From: Isoptericola chiayiensis
GTDB lineage: Bacteria > Actinomycetota > Actinomycetes > Actinomycetales > Cellulomonadaceae
Direction of reading: 5' to 3'
NCBI RefSeq assembly: GCF_013149805.1
Contig: NZ_JABEZT010000006.1
Coordinates: 1-64,000 of the forward strand
Length of the DNA: 64,000 nucleotides
Shown: positions 34,866 through 47,857 of the stretch, piece after piece
Numbering within the stretch: position 1 is the stretch's first letter
How the letters are laid out: every line of letters starts with the position of its first letter
Notes under the pieces: model-generated
The model's input: only the letters and a program-made list of their open reading frames with translations
Told to the model about the DNA's origin: nothing
Databases searched by the model: none
Made by a program: the position numbers and the translations under genes

Positions 34866-34892
34866 AACCGGGTGCTGTGGATGGACCCGGTT
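34866..34892. promoter_or_regulatory. Inverted repeat upstream of dhaK
   Basis: AACCGGGT (34866-34873) and ACCCGGTT (34885-34892) are perfect 8-base arms, 11 bases apart. Their centre spacing of about two helical turns suits a regulator dimer; a weak terminator hairpin for the siderophore operon is also possible. Confidence 0.45.
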
Positions 34893-34932
34893 GTCGTTCG
34901 ACCACGAGGACGTCGAGAAGGGGTGCGTCGCG

Positions 34933-35924
<992 letters not shown>

Positions 35925-35928
<4 letters not shown>

Positions 35929-36563
35929 CGCTGGACGCCGCGTGGGCCGAGCGGTGGATGCGGCGGTCCGCCGCCGACATGCACGCGGCCCGGGAGGAGC
36001 TGACGGAGCTGGACCGCCGGATCGGGGACGGCGACCACGGTGTGAACATGGACCGCGGGTTCGCGGCCGTCGCGAGCCGGCTCGACGACGAGGCCGTGCC
36101 CCCGCGCGAGACGGTGGCCCAGGTGCTGCGGCTGGTGGCCACGACGCTGATGTCGACGGTGGGGGGCGCCTCCGGCCCGCTGTACGGCACGGCGTTCCTG
36201 CACGCGGCGCGGGTCACGAACCGCGCCGATCTGGACGGCGCGGGTGTGGTGGCGCTCGTCGAGGCCGCGGCCGAGGGCATCACGAGCCGCGGTCGCGCCG
36301 TGCCGGGGGACAAGACGATGGTGGACGCCTGGGCACCGGCCGTGGAGGCGGCCGAGCGTGCCGCGGACGGCGGCGACGCGGTGGAGGTGCTGCGCGCCGC
36401 CGCGGCGGCCGCCGCGGACGGTGCGGCGGCGACGGTGCCGATGATCGCGACCAAGGGTCGGGCCTCGTACCTGGGCCCGCGCAGCGCGGGGACCGAGGAT
36501 CCCGGCGCGAGGTCGACGGCGATGCTCCTGGCCGCCGCGGTGGCGGCGGCCGGGGCGGACTGA
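35925..36563 (+). CDS. dhaL: Dihydroxyacetone kinase ADP-binding subunit DhaL
   Basis: A 212-residue all-helical subunit that holds ADP as a permanent cofactor and is rephosphorylated by DhaM. The Mg-binding motif ELDRRIGDGDHGVNMDRGFAAV is near residue 30, followed by TTLMSTVGGASGPLYGTAFLHAA, PGDKTMVDAWAPA and GRASYLGPRSAGTEDPGARSTAMLL. GTG 35925 overlaps the dhaK stop. DhaM follows after about 70 bases. Confidence 0.95.
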
Positions 36564-36632
36564 CGTGGGGGACGTGTCGGATCGCGTCCCCGTTGCGACG
36601 GCTCGCGGACCTGCGGGCGGGGAGGTGGAGCG

Positions 36633-37400
36633 GTGACGGTGGACGTGGGGCTGGTCCTGGTGGCGCACTCGGCGCCGATGGCGCAGGGGACGGCGGACCT
36701 GGCGCGGCAGATGGCTCCTGACGTGGTGATCCGCTGCGCGGCCGGGGACGAGGACGGCGGCCTGGGCACCTCGTTGGACCGGGTGCAGGACGCGCTGGCG
36801 GACGCCCTGGGCACCGTCGACGGCGTGGTGGTCCTCGCGGACCTCGGGTCGGCGGCGCTGGTGGTGGAGGCGGCGTTCGAGCTGGACCCCGCGCTGGCAC
36901 GGCGGGCTCGCCTGGTCTCGGCGCCGTTCGTCGAGGGTGCCGTCGCGGCGGCGGTCACGGCGCAGCAGGGTGCGGCGCCCGACGCGGTCGCCGAGTCGGC
37001 GGAGGCCGCCGTGCACTCGATCGGTCCGTCGCCGGTGCTGGAGCTCGTGGAGTCCTCCGCCGACGACAGCCCGGCGCCCGCCGGCACCCATGCGTCGGGC
37101 GAGACGGTGCAGGCACCCGGTGCGCCGACGTCGGGCGCGGCCGACGAGGCGACGGCGACGGCACAGATCCGCAACAAGCTGGGCCTGCACGCGCGACCGG
37201 CGGCGCTGCTGGCCCGGTCGGTGGCCGACCTGGGTGTGCCGGTGACGGTCGACGGGGCCGACGCGTCGAGCGTGCTGGCGTTGATGTCGCTGGGCACGGT
37301 GGCCGGTCAACGGGTGACCGTGGCGGCGCGCGGGACGGACGCGGCCGGTGCGGTCGACGTCGTCGTGGGGATGATCGAGGGGGGCTTCGGGGAGGAGTGA
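36633..37400 (+). CDS. dhaM: PTS-dependent dihydroxyacetone kinase phosphotransferase DhaM (EIIA-HPr)
   Basis: A 255-residue two-domain phosphotransferase. The EIIA-mannose-like domain (residues 1-135) carries active His12 in VLVAHSAPMAQGTADL. After an Ala/Ser/Pro-rich linker, an HPr domain starts with IRNKLGLHARPAALLARSVADL, with the phosphorylatable His in LHARP. E. coli DhaM has an additional EI-like domain that is absent here, which is usual in actinobacteria. It passes phosphate from the general PTS to DhaL-ADP. Confidence 0.9.
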   Translation: MTVDVGLVLVAHSAPMAQGTADLARQMAPDVVIRCAAGDEDGGLGTSLDRVQDALADALGTVDGVVVLADLGSAALVVEAAFELDPALARRARLVSAPFVEGAVAAAVTAQQGAAPDAVAESAEAAVHSIGPSPVLELVESSADDSPAPAGTHASGETVQAPGAPTSGAADEATATAQIRNKLGLHARPAALLARSVADLGVPVTVDGADASSVLALMSLGTVAGQRVTVAARGTDAAGAVDVVVGMIEGGFGEE

Positions 37401-37410
37401 CCACCGCCAC

Positions 37411-37456
37411 GAATCATGCATTGACTGCAATGTTGCAGTGAGTGCATGATTCTCGG
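37411..37456 (+). promoter_or_regulatory. Autoregulatory TetR operator over a leaderless promoter
   Basis: A 42-bp symmetric element: outer arms GAATCATGCA (37411-37420) and TGCATGATTC (37443-37452) are perfect, and an inner palindrome ACTGCAATGTTGCAGT (37424-37439) is centred identically with 3-base spacers. TTGACT at 37421 and CATGAT at 37445 (18 bases apart) look like -35 and -10. The TetR GTG follows at 37457, so the mRNA is probably leaderless or nearly so. Confidence 0.8.
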
Positions 37457-38059
37457 GTGAGCACCGCACCGACCACCGGCTTGCGCGCGCGCAAGAAGCG
37501 CGAGCGCAGCGACGCCATCGTCGACGCCGCCCAGGCGCTGGTCCTGGACCGCGGCCTCGACGCCGTGACCGTCGAGGACATCGCCGCCTCCGCGGGCATC
37601 TCGCCGCGCACCTTCTTCAACTACTTCGACACCAAGGACGACGCCGTGCTCGGCCAGCGCGGCCTCGACGTCGACGACGACGCGGTGGCCACCTTCGTCG
37701 ACGGCGGTCCCACCGGGACGCTGCTCGAGGACGTCGAGGCGCTCGTCACCGCGATGCTCGCCACCATGGCGGGGTCGCACGACCGCGCCCGCCGCGCGTA
37801 CACGCTCCTGGAGGCCGAGCCGCGACTGCTCGCGCGGCACGCCGCGTGGCTCGAGCAGCACCGCGCCGAGGTCGCGCGGCTGTTCGCGCGCCGCGCCGAG
37901 ACGCTCCCGGCCGCCGTCGACCCGGACTTCGCCTCGCTGACCGTCGGCCTGCTGCTGCGCGCCGCCGGCGACCGGTGGGAGAGCTCCGGGTGCGCCGGCG
38001 AGCTGGCCGACCACGTCGCGCCCGCCGTCGCGTCCCTGCGCGCCCTGCTGCGCTCCTGA
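37457..38059 (+). CDS. TetR family transcriptional regulator
   Basis: A 200-residue regulator. The N-terminal helix-turn-helix is RERSDAIVDAAQALVLDRGLDAVTVEDIAASAGISPRTFFNYFDTKDDAVLG (residues about 13-63). The C-terminal ligand domain is Ala/Arg-rich and resembles the actinobacterial TetR_C group next to EmrB/QacA pumps. GTG 37457 was chosen since it begins right after the operator. The adjacent MFS pump is the probable target, with the regulator repressing both until a toxic compound binds. Confidence 0.92.
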   Translation: MSTAPTTGLRARKKRERSDAIVDAAQALVLDRGLDAVTVEDIAASAGISPRTFFNYFDTKDDAVLGQRGLDVDDDAVATFVDGGPTGTLLEDVEALVTAMLATMAGSHDRARRAYTLLEAEPRLLARHAAWLEQHRAEVARLFARRAETLPAAVDPDFASLTVGLLLRAAGDRWESSGCAGELADHVAPAVASLRALLRS

Positions 38060-40284
<2,225 letters not shown>

Positions 40285-40327
40285 TCCGGCGGCCGGTGGC
40301 GCCGTCGTCGGCCGATAGGGTGGCGCC

Positions 40328-40768
40328 ATGACCGATAGCACCACGCCCGCGCCCGAGCGCACCCTCGTCCTCGTCAAGCCCGACGGCGTCCGCCGCGGCC
40401 TGTCCGGCGAGATCCTGCGGCGCATCGAGGCCAAGGGCTACACGCTCACGGCCGTCGAGCTGAAGAACGCCACCCCCGAGGTCCTCGCCGCGCACTACGC
40501 GGAGCACGAGGGCAAGCCCTTCTACGCCCCGCTGGTCGAGTTCATGCTGTCCGGCCCGGTGCTGGCGGTCGTCGCCGAGGGGCAGGGCGTCATCGCCGGG
40601 TTCCGCTCGCTGGCCGGTGCCACCGACCCGACGGCGGCTCTGCCGGGAACGATCCGCGGCGACCTGGGCCGCGACTGGGGTCTGAAGGTGCAGCAGAACC
40701 TGGTGCACGGGTCGGACTCCGTGGAGTCCGCCGAGCGCGAGATCGGCCTCTGGTTCCCCGCGCTCTGA
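40328..40768 (+). CDS. ndk: Nucleoside diphosphate kinase
   Basis: A 146-residue enzyme that transfers phosphate between nucleoside tri- and diphosphates. The start TLVLVKPDGVRRGLSGEILRRIEAKGYTL and the phospho-histidine in QNLVHGSDSVESAEREI are clear, with GATDPTAALPGTIRGDLG before it. Length is normal. A large hairpin follows. Confidence 0.97.
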   Translation: MTDSTTPAPERTLVLVKPDGVRRGLSGEILRRIEAKGYTLTAVELKNATPEVLAAHYAEHEGKPFYAPLVEFMLSGPVLAVVAEGQGVIAGFRSLAGATDPTAALPGTIRGDLGRDWGLKVQQNLVHGSDSVESAEREIGLWFPAL

Positions 40769-40786
40769 ACCTCTCCCTGCGACGCT

Positions 40787-40853
40787 GCGGGCGCACCTCC
40801 CGGCCCGTCCCGACCGGTTCGACCCGGTCCGGGACCCCGGGAGGTGCGCCCGC
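40787..40853 (+). terminator. Terminator hairpin between ndk and smc
   Basis: Arms 40787-40803 (GCGGGCGCACCTCCCGG) and 40837-40853 are perfectly complementary over 17 bp. The 33-base loop itself holds a second near-perfect pairing around GACCGG and CCGGTC. It starts 18 bases after the ndk stop. Confidence 0.8.
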
Positions 40854-40927
40854 GGTCGTGCGCGGAGGGTGCCGGAACGCCGGGGCGGCTGCGCAGGATC
40901 CGGTCCGACGGCGGTTACCCTCGGCGG

Positions 40928-43900
40928 GTGCACCTCAAGACGCTCACGCTGCGTGGCTTCAAGTCGTTCGCCTCGGCGACGACGCTGAGCCTCGAGCCGG
41001 GCATCACGTGCGTGGTCGGGCCCAACGGCTCCGGCAAGTCCAATGTGGTCGACGCGTTGAGCTGGGTCATGGGGGAGCAGGGGGCCAAGTCCTTGCGCGG
41101 CGGCAAGATGGAGGACGTCATCTTCGCCGGCACGTCCGGTCGCCCGCCGCTCGGCCGCGCCGAGGTCTCCCTGACGATCGACAACACCGACGGTGCCCTG
41201 CCGATCGACTACACCGAGGTGACCATCTCCCGCACGCTGTTCCGCAGCGGCGGCTCGGAGTACGCCATCAACGGCAGCTCGTGCCGGCTCCTGGACGTCC
41301 AGGAGCTGCTGAGCGACTCCGGCATCGGCCGCGAGATGCACGTCGTCATCGGGCAGGGCCAGCTCGACGCCGTGCTGCGCGCCACCCCCGAGGAGCGTCG
41401 CGGGTTCATCGAGGAGGCGGCCGGCGTCCTCAAGCACCGCAAGCGCAAGGAGAAGGCGCTGCGCAAGCTCGAGGCGATGGCGGGCAATCTCGCGCGCCTG
41501 ACCGACCTCACCACGGAGCTGCGCCGCCAGCTCGGCCCGCTCGGCCGCCAGGCGGAGGCGGCCCGCAAGGCCCGCACCGTCCAGGCCGAGCTCCGTGATG
41601 CCCGCGCCCGCCTGCTGGCGGACGATCTCGCCCAGCTCGGCGCCCGCCTCGAGCAGGAGCGTGCCGACGAGGCCGCGCTCAAGGACCGGCAGCGGGCCAC
41701 CGAGGAGTCGCTCGACGACGCCCGCGGGCGCCTCACCCGCCTCGAGGCGTCGGCGTCGGCGGCCACCCGGGCCGCCTCCTCGGCCGCGGACACGGTGCAC
41801 GCCCTCGGCGCGGTGCGCGAGCGGTTGCGCGGGCTGGCCTCGTTGGCCGACGAGCGCGCGCGTCTTCTGGGCACCGCGGAGCCCGAGCAGCGCGGTCAGG
41901 ACCCCGACGAGCTCGACGCCCAGGCCGAGCGGGCCCGCCGCGCCGAGGCGGAGCTCGGCAGCGAGGTCGACGTGGCCCGGGAGGGCCTGCAGGCGCTCGA
42001 GGCGGAACGTGCCGCCGCCGAGGAGGCCGCGGCCGACGCCGAGCGGGAGCTGGCGGCCCTGCTGCGCGGTGCGGCGGACCGGCGTGAGGGGCTCGCCCGG
42101 CTGTCCGGCCAGGTCGCGGCGCGGCGCAGCCGGGTGGAGGCCGCCGACGCCGAGATCGACCGCGTCCGCGAGGGGGTCGGCGAGGCCGAGCGGCGGGCCG
42201 AGGCGGCGGCTCGCGAGTTCGCGGACCTGGAGGCGCAGGCGGTGGGGGCCGAGGCCGGCGAGGAGGGGCTCGACGCCGACCACGAGGCGGCGGCCGAGGC
42301 GCTCGACGCCGCCCGCGCCGACGTGGAGCGGCTGGAGGGCGACCTGGAGGCCGCCGAACGGGACCGCGCCACGTGGTCGGCCCGGGTGGAGGCGCTGGAG
42401 CTCAGCCTCGACCGCAAGGACGGTGCCGGTGCGCTGCTGGCCGCCGACCAGCCGGGCGTGCTGGGGTCCGTGGCCGCGCTGCTCGGTGTGGAGGCCGGTT
42501 TCGAGGAGGCGGTCGCCGCGGCGCTGGGCCCGCTGGCCGACGCCGTGGCCGTCGAGAGCGTGGACGCCGCGGTGGACGCCCTGCGGATGCTGCGCGACGA
42601 CGACGCCGGTCGCGTGGGTCTGGTGGTCGGTGGCCCGGACGGCGGCTCGCCGGCCGCGGCTCCCGACGGGGCACGGGCGGCGCTGGAGGTGGTCACCGCC
42701 TCCGGCCCGGCCGCCGGTGCCCTGCGTACCCTGCTCGCCGACGTCGTCGTGGTCGAGGACCTGGCCCGGGCCCGGGCGCTGGTGCGCGACCGCCCCGACC
42801 TGGTGGTGGTGACCCGGGACGGGGACCTGCTGGCGGGCTCGCGGGCCTCGGGCGGTTCCGCGGGCGCACCGAGCGTGCTGCACCTGACCAGCGCGCTGGA
42901 CGAGGCGCGCGCCGGTCTCGACGACGCCGTCGCCCGCGGCGAGCGGCACCGCGCCGACCTGAGCACCGCCCGGGAACGCCTCGAGACCGCCACGGTGCGC
43001 CACGACGAGACCCTGGCCCGGCTGCACGAGTCCGACGCCGCGCTGGCGGCCGTCGCCGAGCAGCTCGGCACGCTGGGTGCGGCACGCCGCGCGGCCCAGA
43101 CGGAGGCCGAGCGCCACCGCGCCGCCCTCGCGGAGGTGACCGACCGGCGTCGTGCGGACGTCGAGGAGCTGGCCGAGCTGACCCGCCGGCTCGAGGTCGC
43201 CGAGGCGGAGCCCGCGCAGACCGAGGACGACGCCGCCGAGGCGACCCGCGTCCGTGACGCGGCGCAGGAGCGCGCGACGGCGGCGCGCCGGTCCGAGACG
43301 GAGGCCCGGCTCACCCTGCGCACCGCCGAGGAGCGGGCGCGTGCGGTGTCGGGCCGCGCGGAAGGACTCGCCCGTGCGGCGGAGCGGGAGCGCCGGGCGC
43401 GCCAGGAGGCCGCCGAGCGCGCTGCCCGCCGGTCGCGCGAGGCCGAGCGCGCGGTGGCGGTCCGCGCCGACGTCGAGGTCGCGCTCGAGGCGCTGGAGCG
43501 CTCGCTGGGACGAGCGGGTGACGAGCGGGCCGCCGCGCAGGCGGACCGCGACCGGCACCGTGGCGAGCTCGACGAGGTGCGTCGCGACGTCGACCGGTTC
43601 GCCGGCGAGCTGCGGGACCTGACCGACGTGGCCCACCGCGACGAGGTGGCGCGCGCCCAGCAGGTGGCACGGCTGGACCAGCTGCGCACGCGGGCGGTCG
43701 AGGAGCTGGGCACCGACCCCGACGCGCTGGTCGACGAGTTCGGCCCGCACCTGCCGGTCCCGGTGCCGCGCGACCCGGACGCCCCGGACGACGAGCCCGA
43801 CCCCGATCCGGTGCCGTTCGTGCGCGCCGAGCAGGAGAAGCGCCTGGCGTCGGCGGAACGGTCGCTGAAGCGCATCGGCACCGTGAACCCCCTCGCCCTG

Positions 43901-44485
43901 GAGGAGTTCGCGGCCCTCGAGGAGCGGCACCGGTTCCTCACCGAGCAGCTCGCCGACCTGCAGGGGTCGCGCGAGGACCTGCTGCAGATCGTCACCGAGA
44001 TCGACGAGCGGGTCGAGCAGGTGTTCGCCGAGGCCTACCAGGACACTGCCGCGCAGTTCGAGCGCGTGTTCTCCCGGCTGTTCCCGGGCGGCGAGGGGCG
44101 CCTGGTGCTCACCGAACCGGCCGACCTGCTGACGACCGGCATCGAGGTCGAGGCGCGGCCGGCGGGCAAGAAGGTCAAGCGGCTGTCGCTGCTGTCCGGC
44201 GGGGAGCGGTCGTTGACGGCCGTGGCGTTCCTGGTGTCGATCTTCAAGGCGCGCCCCAGCCCCTTCTACGTGATGGACGAGGTCGAGGCGGCGCTGGACG
44301 ACGTCAACCTCGGGCGGCTGCTGGAGATCTTCCGCGAGCTGCAGGAGGACTCCCAGCTCATCGTCATCACGCACCAGAAGCGCACGATGGAGGTCGCGGA
44401 CGCCCTGTACGGGGTGACGATGCGCGGTGACGGTGTGACCACGGTCATCTCCCAGCGGCTCGGCGAATCGGTCGAGGCGGGGTGA
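40928..44485 (+). CDS. smc: Chromosome segregation protein SMC
   Basis: An 1185-residue condensin ATPase. Walker A is VVGPNGSGKSNVVDALSWVMGEQ near residue 35. Two long coiled coils rich in Ala/Glu/Arg (about 165-490 and 670-980) flank a hinge around ADQPGVLGSVAALLGVEAGFEEAVAAALG. The C-terminal head has LLSGGERSLTAVAFLVSIF and Walker B FYVMDEVEAALDDVNLGRL. GTG 40928 (VHLKTLTLRGFKSFAS) is the family start; upstream in-frame codons lie in the terminator region. It compacts and segregates chromosomes with ScpAB. Confidence 0.97.
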   Translation: MHLKTLTLRGFKSFASATTLSLEPGITCVVGPNGSGKSNVVDALSWVMGEQGAKSLRGGKMEDVIFAGTSGRPPLGRAEVSLTIDNTDGALPIDYTEVTISRTLFRSGGSEYAINGSSCRLLDVQELLSDSGIGREMHVVIGQGQLDAVLRATPEERRGFIEEAAGVLKHRKRKEKALRKLEAMAGNLARLTDLTTELRRQLGPLGRQAEAARKARTVQAELRDARARLLADDLAQLGARLEQERADEAALKDRQRATEESLDDARGRLTRLEASASAATRAASSAADTVHALGAVRERLRGLASLADERARLLGTAEPEQRGQDPDELDAQAERARRAEAELGSEVDVAREGLQALEAERAAAEEAAADAERELAALLRGAADRREGLARLSGQVAARRSRVEAADAEIDRVREGVGEAERRAEAAAREFADLEAQAVGAEAGEEGLDADHEAAAEALDAARADVERLEGDLEAAERDRATWSARVEALELSLDRKDGAGALLAADQPGVLGSVAALLGVEAGFEEAVAAALGPLADAVAVESVDAAVDALRMLRDDDAGRVGLVVGGPDGGSPAAAPDGARAALEVVTASGPAAGALRTLLADVVVVEDLARARALVRDRPDLVVVTRDGDLLAGSRASGGSAGAPSVLHLTSALDEARAGLDDAVARGERHRADLSTARERLETATVRHDETLARLHESDAALAAVAEQLGTLGAARRAAQTEAERHRAALAEVTDRRRADVEELAELTRRLEVAEAEPAQTEDDAAEATRVRDAAQERATAARRSETEARLTLRTAEERARAVSGRAEGLARAAERERRARQEAAERAARRSREAERAVAVRADVEVALEALERSLGRAGDERAAAQADRDRHRGELDEVRRDVDRFAGELRDLTDVAHRDEVARAQQVARLDQLRTRAVEELGTDPDALVDEFGPHLPVPVPRDPDAPDDEPDPDPVPFVRAEQEKRLASAERSLKRIGTVNPLALEEFAALEERHRFLTEQLADLQGSREDLLQIVTEIDERVEQVFAEAYQDTAAQFERVFSRLFPGGEGRLVLTEPADLLTTGIEVEARPAGKKVKRLSLLSGGERSLTAVAFLVSIFKARPSPFYVMDEVEAALDDVNLGRLLEIFRELQEDSQLIVITHQKRTMEVADALYGVTMRGDGVTTVISQRLGESVEAG

Positions 44486-44814
44486 CAATGGGCGGCATGG
44501 TGACCTTCGTCTTCTGGCTCGCGGCCTCGCTGCTGCTGGCCGGTGCCGTGTTCCTCGTCGCGAGCGTGATGGGCCGCATGCAGGACGACGACGGCGAGAG
44601 CGGGCTGCGGGCGTTCGGCCGCGCGTTCCGGCAGGGCCTGCGCCGCGACGGCGACCGTCGCGCCTCGGGCCCCGTGGACACCGACATGGACGCGTTCTTC
44701 GCGGCGAACCTCGAGCAGGCACCCGGCTACGTCGACGCCGAGGAGCTCTCCGACGTGCTGCACCGGGTCCAGGTGCGCGTCCAGACGCCGCCGCGCGGCA
44801 CCCCGCGCGGCTGA
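44482..44814 (+). CDS. Small single-span membrane protein between smc and ftsY
   Basis: A 110-residue protein with one membrane helix (residues about 6-28, VTFVFWLAASLLLAGAVFLVASVMG) and an acidic and basic cytoplasmic tail ending VQVRVQTPPRGTPRG. GTG 44482 overlaps the smc stop by four bases; ATG 44488 is the alternative. I do not recognise the family. Its coupling to smc and position before ftsY suggest an envelope or DNA-segregation role, but that is context only. Confidence 0.6.
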   Translation: MTMGGMVTFVFWLAASLLLAGAVFLVASVMGRMQDDDGESGLRAFGRAFRQGLRRDGDRRASGPVDTDMDAFFAANLEQAPGYVDAEELSDVLHRVQVRVQTPPRGTPRG

Positions 44815-44877
44815 CGGCCCGCACGCCGCCCGCGAGGCGGGTGCCGCGCCCCCGGCCGTCTGGGACACTGGGGGACC

Positions 44878-46023
44878 GTGACTGACTACCTCTGGCTCTG
44901 GATCGTTCTCGGCCTCCTGCTCCTCGTGGGCCTCGGCTCCGCCCTGGTGGTCCCGCGGCTGCGCGGGCGCCGTCCCGACGACACGTCGGGTCCGACGACG
45001 GCGGCCCCGCCCGACGACGGCACGGCGGCCGACGCGGGCGGCGACGTCCTTGTCGAGGAGCCCGCGGCACCCGCGCTGGAGACGCCGGAACCCGCCGCGG
45101 GCCGGATGGTCCGGCTGCGTGACCGGCTGGCCCGGTCGGGGTCCCCGCTGGGTGCGCGCCTGCTGAGCGTGCTGTCGCGGGACACCCTGACCGAGGACGA
45201 CTGGGACGAGCTGGAGGAGACGCTCCTGCTGGCCGACATCGGCACCGGTCCGGCCGAGGAGCTCCTGGAGGCCCTGCGGACGCGGGTGCGGGTGCTGGGG
45301 GTGCGGGAGCCGGACGCCGTGCGCGAGCTGCTGCGCTCCGAGCTGCTCAAGGTCGTCGACCCGACGCTGGACCGTTCGCTGGCCCTGGAGCGTCCGGTCG
45401 TCGACGGGGTGACCAAGCCCGCCGTCGTGCTGGTGGTGGGCGTCAACGGCACGGGCAAGACGACGACGGTCGGCAAGCTCGCCCGGGTGCTCGTCGCGGA
45501 GGACCGGTCGGTGGTGCTGGGTGCGGCGGACACGTTCCGCGCGGCCGCGGCCGACCAGCTGCAGACCTGGGGTGCCCGGGTGGGCGTGGAGACCGTGCGG
45601 TCCGAGCGCGAGGGCGGCGACCCCGCGGCCGTGGCGTTCGACGCCGTGCGGACGGGCAGCACGCGGGGGACCGACGTCGTGCTGGTGGACACCGCGGGCC
45701 GGCTGCAGAACAAGGCCGGCCTGATGGACGAGCTGGGAAAGATCTCCCGGGTGGTCACGCGCGAGGCCCCGCTGGGGGAGGTGCTGCTGGTCCTCGACGC
45801 CACGACGGGCCAGAACGGGATGCAGCAGGCCAAGGTGTTCGGCGAGGTCGCCGGGGTGACCGGCATCGTGCTGACCAAGCTCGACGGCACCGCCAAGGGC
45901 GGGATCGTGGTCGCCGTCCAGCGCGAGCTGGGCGTCCCGGTGAAGCTGGTCGGGCTGGGCGAGGGGCCGGACGACCTCGCGCCGTTCGACGCGGAGCAGT
46001 TCGTCGACGGTCTGCTCGGGTGA
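44878..46023 (+). CDS. ftsY: Signal recognition particle receptor FtsY
   Basis: A 381-residue SRP GTPase. The N-terminus holds one membrane helix (LWLWIVLGLLLLVGLGSALVV) and an acidic linker, as in other actinobacteria. The NG domain has the G1 loop VVGVNGTGKTTTVGKLARVL near residue 185, VLGAADTFRAAAADQLQTW, DTAGRLQNKAGLMDELGKI and TKLDGTAKGG. It docks the SRP-ribosome complex on the membrane and works with Ffh at 49785. Confidence 0.96.
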   Translation: MTDYLWLWIVLGLLLLVGLGSALVVPRLRGRRPDDTSGPTTAAPPDDGTAADAGGDVLVEEPAAPALETPEPAAGRMVRLRDRLARSGSPLGARLLSVLSRDTLTEDDWDELEETLLLADIGTGPAEELLEALRTRVRVLGVREPDAVRELLRSELLKVVDPTLDRSLALERPVVDGVTKPAVVLVVGVNGTGKTTTVGKLARVLVAEDRSVVLGAADTFRAAAADQLQTWGARVGVETVRSEREGGDPAAVAFDAVRTGSTRGTDVVLVDTAGRLQNKAGLMDELGKISRVVTREAPLGEVLLVLDATTGQNGMQQAKVFGEVAGVTGIVLTKLDGTAKGGIVVAVQRELGVPVKLVGLGEGPDDLAPFDAEQFVDGLLG

Positions 46024-46143
46024 ATCCTGGGCGGTCGTGGTGATCTCGTGACGGACACGGAACGGTCACGGGAAGGTCACGGCCTGCGGTCGATCGTCTC
46101 GCAGTGCGGACCGAAACGGGATGTTTACCCTTGTGCGCCCTTC

Positions 46144-46159
46144 GTCACACGGTTGTAAC
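46144..46159 (+). promoter_or_regulatory. Candidate GlnR box upstream of amtB
   Basis: GTCACACGGTTGTAAC fits the GTnAC-N6-GnAAC pair recognised by actinobacterial GlnR. It lies 81 bases before the amtB start, in a region with further GAAAC (46113-46117, 46177-46181) and GTTTAC elements. This is the expected nitrogen-control site for amtB-glnK-glnD. Confidence 0.6.
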
Positions 46160-46239
46160 ACCGGGTCCTCGCCGATGAAACTCCCCCCCGCCACGGTGGT
46201 CACCGACCGGCCAGAGGGGCTGGCGAGGGGAGTAACACC

Positions 46240-47852
<1,613 letters not shown>

Positions 47853-47857
47853 CGCCG

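Noticed and set aside
34823-34932. Terminator of the siderophore operon
   Set aside because: The 8-base arms have an 11-base loop and no T-run; left as an inverted repeat of uncertain role.
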